Source of the DNA: Stenogyne calaminthoides
Lineage: Eukaryota > Streptophyta > Magnoliopsida > Lamiales > Lamiaceae
NCBI GenBank assembly: GCA_037126765.1
Contig: JBBCBC010000021.1
Location: 25,995,434-26,059,433 of the forward strand
Reading direction: 5' to 3'
Length of the DNA: 64,000 nt
A program made the position numbers and the translations under genes. The notes beneath the pieces were generated by a model. The model made no database searches. It saw nothing but the letters and a program-made list of their open reading frames with translations, and was not told where the DNA came from. Below, piece after piece: positions 23,406-35,320 of the stretch. Position 1 is the stretch's first letter, and each line of letters begins with the position of its first letter.

Positions 23406-24972
23406 TGTTGGAATATAGAGGCACGTAAAACACGTAATCACATGCGCAGTGGAAATAATAGTTCACCAACAACGAACAATTAATTGCATACAGATTACAA
23501 TAATCATAACGAGAAATCTTACAGTAGGATGAGCGCAGATTTCTCTACTACGGTATCCATGTAATCCCCGATTATAGACTTGCACGGATTTGCCAGCGTT
23601 GAAGAAAATATGAAGTAACGTTGTTTGTGAATTTCCTGGAGCTTGTATATATAGGGAGTCCCAGCTTAAACCCTAAGCTAGCCCAATTAGGGAAATAAAA
23701 TCCCTAATCTTGAATTAAATTAATTCCTTTTAATTTAATTCCCTAAATATAAATCTCTACGGATTTAAATGCCTTATATGAAAATCTCTACGATTTATTT
23801 CCATATGCATTAAATCCTACAATTATATTCGAAATATAATTATTGGGAATTCTTATTTAATTAAATCAAATTTAATTAAATATTAAATATTAATAATAAT
23901 TAATTTCAAATTAATCTATTATTAATTACTTCTCCATAAATTAAATATTAAATTCAATTTAACATTTAATCAACCAACTATAATCCATAAAAGGGAACTA
24001 CTTATTGTGTGACCCATAGGCCCTCATATACCGAGCGATTAGTCAAACTAACGGTCTTAATTGAACCCTAGTCAATAAATCAGACATTCTCAATATATGA
24101 GGCACGTTGCGAGAAACATGCAACAACCTGTAACTGAAACGTGGGCAATTTCGATTTCCTCCTTTCATTCACGAATACTCGATTAGTCTTGAACATGATT
24201 AAGTATCTATTCAAATAATTTAATCAATTTATCTCAAATCACTAATTGATCATTATTGTCACACTTAGTCACAAAGTCTAACTTGACGTGCATTGGCCAA
24301 TGACTTCGATCCAATTATGATGAGAAGATGAGGATTCTCTCTAAATCCACTTTGAGGAATGAATCCTTGTCTTGGCTCAACTACCACGCACATGCACTTC
24401 GTGATGAACCCAATCCAAGCCGTATCTACCCATGGAAGGGTGCAAGCGTTGGTCATGGTCAAAGTTCATCACTCCATACATGTCGTGCGTATTGACCTCA
24501 AGTCAAAGGAGTATTGCATCGCTCCAACTAACCGAGACACCCGTAGACACATATAGTGAAACTACATCAAACGGTTTCTCGGATGGGTATACCAATACCC
24601 TCTAAGGTATTTGTGCATCCATCATGAGATACCTAGTATCTCGTAGTAAGTGAGATCTTACTACACTCTCTAAGAGTATGATGCAGATCGCACACCAATC
24701 TCCATTGCATCATCAATATCCCTTTTTTGATGATCCTCGATTGGGGCTATTTAAGAATCATGTTTAAGTCATCTAAGTTCTCACTCATTCAATGACAACA
24801 GTGACTCAAGGGAACACATATAAGAAAAAATGCAAACAATCAAACATAATATTCTAATGAGTGTAACGCCATACATTTAATATTAAACAAATAATTATAT
24901 TAAACCAATACTGAATATTATCTGAGTATTATGTCCTTACAAAGGATTGTCTCTAAGACACTAACACTAACA
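23406..24972 (-). repeat. 5' LTR of element B
   Basis: The 1567-bp LTR has TG..CA ends (minus TGTTAGTGTTAG ... TATTCCAACA). It has exactly the length of the element D LTR (60399-61965). A TATA box (minus CCTATATATAC) is at about 23645-23653, with a telobox-like AAACCCTAA at 23669-23677. Confidence 0.92.
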
Positions 24973-25252
24973 TGGGGGAGCATTTGCAGATTATGGAATG
25001 CAGTCATTCAATGGCCCAGTCCTTCCCTATACTTCACTATAAAAATTCCTAATTACTTAATTGAATAGATTGATTTTTGGTGTGTGATTTTTCACTACAC
25101 CTTTTATGATCCTGTAAGAGATTCGTGTGTGTGTCACTACTTGTTATAGTGATGTTTTTAATCATGAGGTTCGTATAGTCTGATTATAGACTATACACAA
25201 TTTTGGAAATTCTTTGCACTGCGTTGTTATACTTCCGCTTTCAGGAGTAAAT
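24973..25252. other. Unassigned LTR-like fragment
   Basis: The stretch has CACTATAAAAATTCC at about 25037, a GT-rich part and ends ATACTTCCGCTTTCAG, a phrase typical of the U5 end of plant copia LTRs. No partner LTR or PBS is present. I can only say it may be a remnant into which element B inserted. Confidence 0.3.
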
Positions 25253-25289
25253 TTGAAAAAAAAAATCAATTAATTTATATAGAAAAGGG

Positions 25290-25381
25290 AAAAACATTAA
25301 TCTAATTACAAATGAAGTGTTATTTTGAACGGAATGAAGTACTTCCTAAATACATTTCTATGTACTTACTGGAGGGAGTAT
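25290..25381. mobile_element. Stowaway-like MITE end(s)
   Basis: CTGGAGGGAGTA ends at 25381 and GTTATTTTGAACGGAATGAAGTA at about 25320-25342; both resemble the Stowaway terminus (..ACGGAGGGAGTA with target TA). No opposite terminus was found, so this is a fragment or two stacked ends. Confidence 0.35.
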
Positions 25382-25584
25382 AATATTTACATAGGAGCAA
25401 TATCATGTATGCACCAAGTGCACCGTGCAATTTAAATGTAATTTTTAAACATATAATTTGGTTTACCGAAATACGTAATTTATTTTATACTGAAATATAG
25501 AATTTATTTTCACTAACACGTGTTGCATATTTCGATGTAAATAAATGACATGTTTGATATAATAGATTATATTTTTGAAAAATA

Positions 25585-26928
25585 CAATTAAATTGCACAT
25601 GCAATGGGGGCCTCCATCTGACCATCGTAGTCGTCTTCGGAGGCCGTGGAACACTCGAAAATTGCAGATTCAGGCAAATCAGTAGGTCATCCATCCCGTG
25701 TGACGAGCCGAGCTTGAAGTAATGAGCCTCACGAACCAAGCTAAGAATAAGAGTCATGCACCCACTGTGCGAAGGAGCAATATCATCGTGAACAACCTTT
25801 TTCGAGTAGACCAAATAGCCCAAATCATCGTGCAAACGTGAGACACCAGAGGCTATGTATCTGCTTGCTCTAAGGGAGCCGCCGTGCCTATAAAACCAAG
25901 TCGGAGAAACCCGTATCATAGAAGAGCTGAACACTAAAGATATCAGAGATAGAAGTGTATATAGAACGAGTGAACCTGCACTGGGTGAGGATGTGCTCCT
26001 ATGTCTCTGAAGCTTCGAAACAGAGAGGACAGACAGTGGGGCCAGGATAACCATAGCGGTGAAAGGCCTCCGAGGTGGGGAGTTTCCCCCAGATGGCCCT
26101 CCAAATGGTGGTGCTCCGCATCAGAGGGATGAAGGGGGCCCAAAACCAAGAAGCCCAACGAACCGGACGTAAGGGGGACCTCAATAGCTCATAAGCTTGT
26201 CTAGAAGTAAGAGTACCCGTACCCGAGGTAGGCCAAATCCGCTGGTTCCCCTCATGAATCGGGGTCTGAAGAATATCGAGAACCACATCAAGATGATGCG
26301 TGATGAAGTAGGTAGTGAAGTACCACACCCCCTCTACAAAGTAGTCACCCACAGTGCAATCGAGATCAGTAAGGACATCCAGAGGGATAGAAAGCCGTCA
26401 GAAATGAGGTACCCTAAACAATTGTATGTCCAGAACTTGATTGTCAACTGACGACCAATCAACTAACAAGAGCCCTCGTGGATTCTCTGCACATGCGCAT
26501 GAATAGCCGAACGGATTGAGGACCGGCATTGACCATTCCGGGGCTGCCCATCAGAGGTGAAATATCGATCCCTAAGAAAGCGAGCCTGCTCGTTAGAGGA
26601 GGTAATTCCAGGTCAACTTGCAGATGAACGAAGCATTCGCAAGTCGGATAGATCGGAGGCTAAGCCCCCCCTCTGCAATAGGTGCACAATAGCGGGTCCA
26701 CTCCACATTGAGAGACCCCTTCTTCGTGATGTCACCCTTCCACAGAAAGCAACGAATGGCCATCTCCATCTTCTGTAAGATCTCCCCAGGCCATTTGTAC
26801 ACCATCATCGTATAGACCAAAGAACTAGCGATGACACTGTTAATCAAGCAACGTCTATCTGCAAGGGAAAGAGTGCTACCTTTCCATCTAGAGAACTTCT
26901 GAATCACTAAGTCTGCAATGGCCGCCAA
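25585..26928 (-). pseudogene. LINE C-terminal region (post-RT and zf-RVT)
   Basis: The tract 26593-26928 has FSRWKGSTLSLADRR and FLWKGD, typical of the segment after the RT in plant LINEs. The tract 25999-26352 has LTSRQAYELL, WRAIWGKLPT and CPLCFEASET, the zinc-binding zf-RVT domain. The last part (to 25585) ends at VRWRPPLHV, the entry to the plant LINE RNase H. Frames are broken between the tracts. Confidence 0.8.
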
Positions 26929-26957
26929 GTGACAGACTTTTTGGGAACCCTTAAAGA

Positions 26958-28074
26958 TCAGAACCCAAGATAAGTGAAGGGAAGGGAACCAGTAGTGATA
27001 GAGGTGCAGTGTCTGATATATCTCTTCATGCCATTGGAAACCTTATCACCGTAATAAATATGGGACTTCGGTGGGCTAAATATCTGACCAAAAATGTTAT
27101 CGTAATCATGGAGGAGTTGCGTAATGTTCCTCTCATTTGCCCGAGTGGCCTCCAGAAAGATCATAATATCATCCGCATAGAGAAGTTGACATGGAAGACC
27201 ACGATGTACAATAAGTCTGGAGGTGTGAATGTTGTGATCAATCCACCGAACAAGAGCTTCTTCAGCAAGACAGAATAGTAGAGGAGATAAAGGATCACCC
27301 AGACTAACCCCACGTGAACACGAGAAATAACCATGAGTCATGCCATTGATGAGGATCGGGAGGTGGGTAGAGCGTAGAATATTCAAGACCATCTCAATAA
27401 AGCGGTTCGAAAAGTGCATACATCTTAGAACATAAAAGAGGAACCTCCAAGAAATAGTGTCGAAAGCCTTGGTGATGTCAATATTAAGAGCCATGTTCCC
27501 CCTTCCACCCATATCCAAACTGTTAATGGCCTCCGAAGCAAGAGCAGTACAAGTATGGATCCTCCTGCCTGGAATGAAGCCAAACTGAGAGCGAGAAAGA
27601 ACCTCCCCGATAAAGCTACCAAGTCTCGTGGCCACAACCTTAGTGTAGACCTTGTAGATTAAGTTCCCCATGACAATAGGTCGATAGTCTATGACACGAA
27701 TGTAATCTGCAACCTTCGGGATGAGAGTCACAAAGAAGGAATTCATGCCTATGGGCAAATCGAGCGACATAAAGAGATGAGATATGACACCATAGACGTC
27801 CTACGATATCACATCCCAACACTTCTGGAAGAAGAAACCACCAAATCCATTCGGGCCCGGAGAGCTGGTGCGGTCCAGACAAAAAACAGCATCCCTAACC
27901 TCCTCAGGCGAAGGAGTAGCGGTGAACAAGGCGTTCTGGTGATCTGACACATGACTCCAATCAAAACCATAAAAAATTGAATAATCCTGGCTAAGAGAAG
28001 CATCTTCTGTAAACATATTCTTATAAAAGTTGACCACATGCTGACCAATCTCCGAAGTGACAGTAACCAACGTA
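26958..28074 (-). pseudogene. LINE reverse transcriptase, broken
   Basis: The upstream tract (27801-28074) has SSPGPNGF, the non-LTR RT entry motif. The main tract (26958-27770) has LIPKV, DYRPIVMGN, SQFGFIPGRRI, LNIDITKAFDTISW, GVSLGDPLSPLLF and the catalytic box YADD (27168-27179). These are RT motifs 1-6 in the right order. A frame break lies near 27780. The enzyme class primes on nicked chromosomal DNA, but the endonuclease that makes the nick is absent. Confidence 0.88.
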
Positions 28075-29822
28075 GGATTGCCGATTATCTGATCAGTCGG
28101 ATGGTCTTTCAACCAAGTCCTTCTTTTCTGATGTATATCAGTTTGGACATTGTCATCCTCTTCTCATATTGAGTCACTAGAGGTTGGGAGTGGTACAATA
28201 ATAGGATCCACTTGGCATGGACAAGTCTCAGCTAATGTTGGAATCATCATAGGCTGATGTCTGTCCGCCGGAACATTAGGTGTTCCCCCTGAACCAGATG
28301 GTTCAGTTGTTACTGTCTTAGCTGTACCAGCTTCTTCATCAACAGTTGTACGTACCTTAGGGTCTGATTGACCTGGTGAATCATTAAGATCAAGTTTAGG
28401 AACATACAATGTTAAGTGATCTGATCCCTTTTCTTTTATACTTAACTGATCCATTTTCTGAGCATCAGGTACTGGTTGATCTGGTACTGCTTATTCTGAG
28501 GCAGATTTCTCTTGTTCAGAAGATGTCTCATCAAAGACCACATGAGGTGTCTCCTCCACGACTAGGGTTCGCCTATTGAACACCCTGAAAGCTTTGCTGG
28601 TTGAGGAATATCCTAAGAATATATCCTCATCTGACTTAGCTTCAAAGGTTTTCAACTGACTCTTCCCATTGTTGTGAATAAAACACTTGCACCCAAAAAT
28701 ATGGAAGTAAGAAACACGAGGTTTTTTGCCCTTCCACATTTCATAAGGTGTTTTGAAGTGAATCTTAGTTAGAGAACATCTATGCAGTGATGATAGCTTC
28801 TGACCAGAAGCGATTTGAAGTTGCATGTTCAGCCAACATTGTGCGAGCAACTTCTTTGAGTGTTCTGTTTCTCCGTTCTGCTATGCCACTCTGTTGTGGT
28901 ATTCTGGCGGCTGATCATGTTGTACACCAAACTCAGTGCAAAATTCAGTTATAAAAGAGTTTAGAAACTCTGTACCTTTATCTGATCTGATTTTCACGAT
29001 ACTGACACCCTTCTCATTCTGTAATCTCTTGAGCAGCTCAGGTATCTTTGTTGTAGTTTCATTCTTCTTATATAAGAATACAACCCAGGTAAACTTGGAA
29101 TAATCATCCACGATTACCAGAGTGTATTTGCGTCCACTGAAACTAAGTGGTGTAACTGGTCCAAACAAATACATGTGCAGCAGTTGCAATACTCCTGGAT
29201 GCTAGTCCTGGGATTCCCTTAAATGAGGCTTTAACCTGTTTTCCCTTCTGACATGCGACACATGTCTGATCCTTAGAGAATACCTCATTCAGGAGACCCT
29301 CAACCAGGGACATCCTTGTTATCTTGTTAAGAGTCTTAAAGTTCAGATGACTCAGTCTCTTGTGCCAGACCAACTGCTGCTTTTGGAACTCCTAACAATC
29401 AGGCATGCATTTCTTGGACAACTGTTCCAATCTGCAGTGTAGATCGTTCCCTTTCTAAAACCAGTTAGCAAGATCTGTTGAGTGGCTCGATTCTTGATAG
29501 TTCACTGATCAGTCGAGAACTCAACGCTAAATCTATTGTCACAGAATTGTGAAACCGATAACAGGTTGTGCTTTAAACCATCGACATACGAGACTCCAGT
29601 AACCTGTACATCATCATTCTATAAGGTTCTGAATCCTCTGGTAAAACCAAAATTAATGTCACCAAAGAGTAAACGTGGGCCTTCTTGTTCTATATATGAA
29701 CTGAGGAGATGTTTGTTGCCAGTGATGTGCCTTGAGCATCCACTATCGATGTACCAGATAGTTGCTTGTACACCTCCCTTATTGGCCAAACCCAAGCGAT
29801 CCTGCAATCAAATCAGGCTTTA
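28075..29822 (-). pseudogene. Protease-integrase of element C, broken
   Basis: Protease WYIDSGCSRH is in 29619-29807. The zinc segment MVWHKRLSHLNFKTL and CVACQKGKQVK are in 29143-29373. The integrase core with YTLVIVDDYSKFTWVV and KIRSDKGTEF is in 28881-29189. The C-terminal part with IFGCKCFIHNN and FLGYS is in 28491-28850. The linker to RT (28164-28454) ends at the LINE. CTG/CAG triplets are intact here, which makes it a good reference for element A. Confidence 0.83.
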
Positions 29823-31772
29823 GGTACCCCTGTAGGATTGGGTCCTGAAGGGTTAGTGTTACCTTTCGGGATCCAAACAAACAGGGCACTTCTATGGTAA
29901 TCATCAAGATCAAAAGGCATAATTTGTTTCCCATAAGCATCTACATAATCATACATCTCTTCATGTGCTTTATGGTCAGTATGATTATGAGTGTGAACCT
30001 TGGATGAATCAGAAGACTTGGGTTTTTTCTGAATAGTCTGACTTCTTTTAATCCAGTGTGGTTCAGGTGCAGATGTCCTGGATTTTTGGTTGAAGGGATA
30101 GGTACGACTTCTACCATCAAAAGATTCATATCTCTTTTGCACAAATGGTTTCTGCAGTTTACCCTTAGCATGATGGTTAGGCAACTTGACCTGATTAGGT
30201 CTTAGATTAGACTTTCCCTTGCGAGATTGTCCTTTCTGGTTCCTAATTTGCTGATTAGGCTGAGGTCTCTTCAGAAGAACATGATTCTTCTGTTGATTCC
30301 TCGAGTGATGCTTGAACAGGTGAGGTCCATTTTTGTTCCCTTTCTGATCAGGCATTCACCTTTCCTGTTTAGCAGATCTTTTTCCCTTCTTCGATACAGG
30401 TTTGGCATGTCGTGTATCTTGTCCAGAAACTTTCCTAAATTCACTTTTGGAATGTGAACCAGGTTGGACATATGGGGATCCAGAAGGGCTAGCAAACCCA
30501 ATACCCTTCTTATCAGTTGGCTTCCGAAAGTAGCTTGTTATTTCATCAACATTTTCAGAAGCTTTTCCAAAAAATTCTACTTTCTTTCGCAAACTGTCTT
30601 CACTTTGTTTTAGACTCTCCTACAGTCGGAAGAGTTCATCAAAGTTAGCTTGGAGGATTTTGAGATCATCAGCATGCTGCTTGTTGATAGCTTGTTATTC
30701 CTTAAACAGTTTACCCTGATCAGAAGAGCTGACTTTCAGAAACTCCAGTTTTGTAGTCAACTTCTGAACAGTCTCAATTGATTTTAGTTCAGCAGCTTTA
30801 CTTACAGCATTATCCTTGACAAGCTGAATGTTCTCAGCCCTTAGCTTATCGTTCTCAGCTTCCACTATTGTATAAGTGTCTACTGCATTAGAGAGATCAT
30901 CTAACAATTGCTCATTGTAGAGCTACATGTCAATCTCTCCAGCAAGTGTGCTCAGCACAACAGGTGTGGAAACAGAAAACACAGAAGGTTTAGAGGTTAC
31001 CTCAGTTTGATCAGCATCCTTGGCCATGAGACAGATGTCATCATCAGATGAGAACATCAGATCTTCAAGATCGTCGACATCATCAGTAGTGGTCATCAGG
31101 CAGAAGTCTTCCATAGATGAATAACCAGAATCATCTGATGGCAGATAGGAATCATATATCCCAGATGTATCAGCAACCATGTTTTTTCTGTCTCTGTATC
31201 TTTGCTCTCTTCTATTCCGCTTATCTTCTCTTTCTTTTGGAGTCAGGTCAGGGCAATCTGCACTGTAATGGCCTGGTCTCTGACAGTTGAAACATGCTTC
31301 AGGTTCCGCGGAATTTCATCTACCAGGTGAATAATTTCTTCTGTAGAATCTATCAGGTGACTTCCCAGTTTGCCTGTAATCAGAATTCCTTCTGTCTGAT
31401 CTATTGTCTTCTATCATCAGAACGATCATCTCTCTTCTTATCTTCTCTGCGGTCATCTCTATGATCATCTCTTCTATCATCAGAACGATTCCTTTCTTGT
31501 GATTTGTCAGTAGATCTCCTATCTCTTCCTCTGATGTTCTGATAGTCTCTATAGAATTTCCGATACTTCCCCAGTTGAACATTTGATCATTCAAGCTTTT
31601 TGGTCAGCAAAGCAATCTGTTCAGCGTGACTCATGATATTTCAGATCGAATTCGTGAGCCTTTAAACTGAGAAACAGGTTGCTTGGCTTCATCTTCACAA
31701 TATCTTGGGAATCCTTTATCACCGTTACTTTCTTGTCCCATTTCTTGGTCAAGGACCTCAAGATCTTGTAGT
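29823..31772 (-). pseudogene. Gag C-terminal two thirds of element C, broken
   Basis: A coiled-coil-prone segment (LSNAVDTYTIVEAENDKLRAE, 30695-30907), an acidic segment rich in Asp/Ser (30923-31180), an Arg/Asp-rich segment (31316-31594) and a basic tail (29823-30355) correspond to gag of H. The zinc-knuckle region near 31270-31315 is altered. The sequence stops at 31772 inside the capsid-like part (INYKILRSLTKKW). Confidence 0.78.
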
Positions 31773-31774
31773 TG

Positions 31775-34440
31775 ATGATTTTTCACCTCTATATCTCCTC
31801 TCTTAACGATTTCTTGTATAAGATGGTTTTTCTTTCAATGTGTTTGCTGGCCTTGGCTCTTGGTTCCCTTGAATTCGCAACTGCTACGGCGTTATCACAT
31901 AATACCGTGATAGTGTTGGGAAAATTTAGAACAACATCCAAGTCCACTAAGAAGTTCTTAAGCCACACCGCTTCTTTCGCTGCTTCACAAGCAACTACAT
32001 ATTTGGCTTCTATGGTAGAATTGGCGATGCAGTTCTGCTTAACGCTTCTCCATGTTACAACTCCTCCTCCCAGATAGAACACACTACCTGAGGTAGATTT
32101 TCTGGAATCTAGGTCCGATTGGAAATCTGAGTCCATGTATCGCACCGGAAATACACTGTCTAATTGATAAACCAGCATTCTATCCTGAGTTCTTTTTAGA
32201 TACTTTAGAATGTTTTTAACAGCAGTCCAGTGTTTATTTCCCGGGTTACAAAATATCTTGCAGAATAACAGCAGTCCAGTGTTTATTTCCCAGCGTAGCA
32301 GATATGTGGCCTCATGCACAACATTGCATACATGAGGCTTCCTATTACCGATGCATAAGGAATGTCTCTCATGTTATCTATCTCATTTTGTGTCTTAGGG
32401 TACATGTTTTTGGATAGATGGATTCCACGTCTGAAAGGTATAAAACCTTTCTTGGAATCTTGCATGCTGAAATTCTTCAAGACTGTATCTATGTATGAAG
32501 CTTGCGATAGGCCTATCATCCTTTTCTTGCGATCTCGAGTGATCTTGATCCCAAGGATGTGCCCAGCTTCCCCTAAGTCCTTCATATCAAACTGTTTTGA
32601 CAGCCACACCCTTACGTCTGACAAAACCCTTACATCGTTTCTGATGAGCAGAATATTGTCTACGTATAGTACTAAGAATACCAAGGTAGTTCCGTCACAC
32701 TTCTTATACACACAACTCTCAAAATCATTTTGATCAAACCCATAAGATTTAATTACCTGATCAAAACATTGTTTCCAAGCGCTAGATGCTTGCTTCAGTC
32801 CATAAATGGACTTCCTCAACTTGCAAACAAGATGTTAATGGCCTTTCACAATAAAGTCTTCGGGCTATTGCATATAGATTTCCTCATCAAGAATTTCGTA
32901 TAGGAAAGCTGTCTTGACATCCATTTGTTAGATCTCAAAATCTAGATGTGCAACTATTGCCAAGAGAATACAAATGGACTTAAGCATGGCTACAGGCAAA
33001 AAGGTTTCTTCATAATCGATACCCTCCCACTACGACGAGGTTCCGGTTGTGTCGGTCTGATGCTTGGTATATCAACTTGTACAATTGGTATAAGAGTTTG
33101 CTCTCTTAATTCATCAAAGGCAATCTCACTTTTGGGCTTTCTATTGTTCATATAGCCTTCTTCCAAGAATCTAAAGTGCGTACTGATTACCACCTTTTGA
33201 TCTTCAGGACCATAGAACATGCACCCCTTCGTTCCCATGGGATACCCTATGAACAACCTTAGCTCTGAACGTGCGTCCAACTTACCGGCTTCCTTGTCTA
33301 GCACGTATGCCGGACACCCCCAGATTCTCAAGTATCTCAGACTGGGCTTGCGCCCGGTCCACAACTCTCTCGGGGTTTTGGGAACCAATTTGGATAGCAC
33401 TATGTTCAGAACATAAGCCGTTGTTTCCAAAGAGTGACCCCAAAACGACTTGGGTAGATCTGAATAACTCATCATGGATCTAACCATTTCTAAGAGTGTT
33501 CTATTTCTTCGTTCTACCACCCTATTTTGTTGAGGGGTTCTCGGTGCAGTCAACTGGGAAACAATATCCTCGTCTGACAGGTAGTTTAAAAACACATCGC
33601 TGAGGTATTCGCCTCCACGATCAGATCATAGAAACTTGATACTCTTTTCCCTATGCTTTTCAGCTTCGGCTTTGAACTCTTTGAATTTATCAAAGGTTTC
33701 CGATTTATTCTTCATAAGGAAAATGTACCGAACCTTGAGTAATCATAGATGAAAGACACAAAATACTCATAGCCACCTCTAGCTTTGGTTGACATTGGAA
33801 CACACACGTCAGTGTGAGCAATTTGCAACACTTCTGTGGCTCTAGTCCCCTTAGCTCCAAATGACCTCTTGGTCATCTTACCCTCTAAACACGATTCGCA
33901 AGTTGGAAATGGTTCTAGCTGTAGGTCCTCCAGCGAACCATCTTTCACCAATCTTTGAATCCTATTCAGATTAATATGACCTTCTCTGAGATGCCAAAAA
34001 AGTGTTTCGTTCACGTTTTCTGAACGTTTTCTCTTATTGCTTGAAACAGTCGATGTGTTATAAGATGCATTTTGTGAGTGGTGTGCACAGTTAATAGAAT
34101 AGAGATTGTTCCGTAAAATTCCATGACAGATAAATACATTGTTACGAAAAACAGTAACTTGCTTATTAAAATGAACAATATATCCATCAGAAAATAGTTT
34201 AGAAACAGAAATAAGGTTTTTACGAAAAACATGAACGTAAAGAACATCTCTCAAAACTAAACTCTTGTCTTCAAAAGACAGGTGCACGTCTCCCACTACT
34301 TCAGCTGCTACCCTCGTAGCATCGCCAGTGTGACGAGGATCTCACTTCCACTAAGTTGTTGGGTCAGCTTGAACCCCTGTAATATGAAACAAACATGGTC
34401 AGTGGATCCCGTATCCACTGCCCACGAATGGGTAGCATAC
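31775..34440 (-). pseudogene. Protease-integrase-RT-RNase H of element E, broken
   Basis: Protease starts WAVDTGSTDHVC near 34420. Integrase zinc segment FWHLREGHINLNR and CESCLEGKM lie in 33712-34296; the core with APRTPQQNRVVERRNRTLL is in 32990-33595. RT in 32283-32819 carries YVDN (32655-32666) instead of YVDD, so one catalytic Asp is lost. RNase H in 31789-32319 has TIEAKYVVACEAAKEAVW and ends at the deletion point. Several stops and frameshifts are present. Confidence 0.83.
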
Positions 34441-35320
34441 GTCGCTAAAAAAGTTTCAACAACTAGTGCATGAGAGTTACCTTTCTTTCCATTCCTCTTG
34501 GGTTTGGAACAGGCTGACCTCCAATGTCCTTTCTCTCCACAGTTAAAACATCTCCCCTTAGCTGGCATCTTATCTCCTCCCTTTCCCTTCACCTTTCCTT
34601 TGCCCTTGCCAATGCTTGAGTTCACTTGGCTTTGGCCTTTTGCTTTTTTCTTGTTCTTACCACCTTTTGGCTTAGAAGAAGAAGAAGGGTCTTTTGCCAC
34701 TAAGGCTTGACTTTGTTGCCCCAATATTGCCTCTGCCGAGACTAAAGCCTGCAACAGATCAAGAAATGTGAACTTCTAATTGTGCATCTGGTAATTCAGC
34801 CTGAACTGTTCAAAACTTTTTGGCAGAGAATTGAGTATGAAATCGAGATCTGGGTCTCGATATTATATTCAGCGCCAAGAACCTCAAGCTTGTTTAGGTG
34901 AGCCATCATCTGGAGAACGTGCTCCCTCACGGGCATTCCCTCCACCATTTTCATTGAGAGCATGTGTCTCATGATGATCTGACGAGCCACATGGTTCTGA
35001 TGTTGGAACATCGCTTTAAGATTTTTCATGATGTCCGCAGCGGTTTCAACATTTTGGTGTTGGTGTTGTAACACATCTGACACAGAAGACAAGATGGTAC
35101 ACTTTGCCATTTCGTTGGACTGCTCCCAGTCAGCATAATCTTTCTTTTTCGCTTTGTTTGAATCGTCAGTTGGCTTATCAGGTTTGGGTACAGTAAGAAC
35201 CCAATTATGATGTTGTGCGGTTAGGACAATAGTAAGTTTACGATACCAATCAATAAAATTTTCTCCAGTAAGAAATTTGTCTTTAAGTATATTGAACAGT
35301 GGGTTAAAAGGTTGCGACAT
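34441..35320 (-). pseudogene. Gag of element E, broken
   Basis: The start at 35320 opens MSQPFNPLFNILKDKFLTG, with NFIDWYRKLTIVL typical of copia gag. The capsid part with MKNLKAMFQHQN and VREHVLQMMAHLNKLEVLG is in 34796-35320. A Lys-rich linker and an intact CCHC knuckle (CFNCGEKGHWRSAC) are in 34308-34754. One frame break separates the two parts near 34790. Confidence 0.85.

Larger units (their letters stand above)
16006..24972 (-). mobile_element. Element B: BARE-1/Angela-like Ty1/copia retrotransposon
   Basis: On the minus strand the order is LTR (23406-24972), PBS, a 1.8 kb leader, gag-protease-integrase-RT-RNase H, polypurine tract and 3' LTR (16006-17355). Integrase motifs (RGQFGYFITFTDDFSRFGYV, NGVSERRNRTLLDMVRSMMS) resemble the barley BARE-1/Angela group, which also has long LTRs and a long leader; this lineage call is from memory. 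Pol is broken by frameshifts. The right flank is TGGGG; the left LTR edge is missing. Confidence 0.85.
25585..28074 (-). mobile_element. L1-type LINE, truncated at both ends, in or next to element C
   Basis: Reading minus it starts within the pre-RT region, without the endonuclease domain, and ends just after RWRPP, where the RNase H domain of plant L1 elements would begin. No poly(A) tail is visible at its 3' side. The 5' boundary at 28074 falls inside the pol spacer of element C, where the match to G and H stops abruptly. 5' truncation is usual for LINEs; the missing 3' end suggests a later deletion. The 25382-25584 stretch beyond it shows nothing recognisable. Confidence 0.82.
28075..31772 (-). 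mobile_element. Element C: Sirevirus-like fragment, both ends missing
   Basis: It holds gag (without its N-terminus), protease and integrase up to the spacer before RT. Close relatives in the window are G and H. The low-coordinate end is joined to the LINE at 28074; the high-coordinate end is joined to element E at 31772/31773. No LTR, PBS or third ORF remains. Confidence 0.82.

Noticed and set aside
25253..25275. A-run as poly(A) tail of the LINE
   Set aside because: The LINE is on the minus strand, so its tail would appear as a T-run on the plus strand next to 25585; this A-run is in the wrong orientation and 300 bp away.
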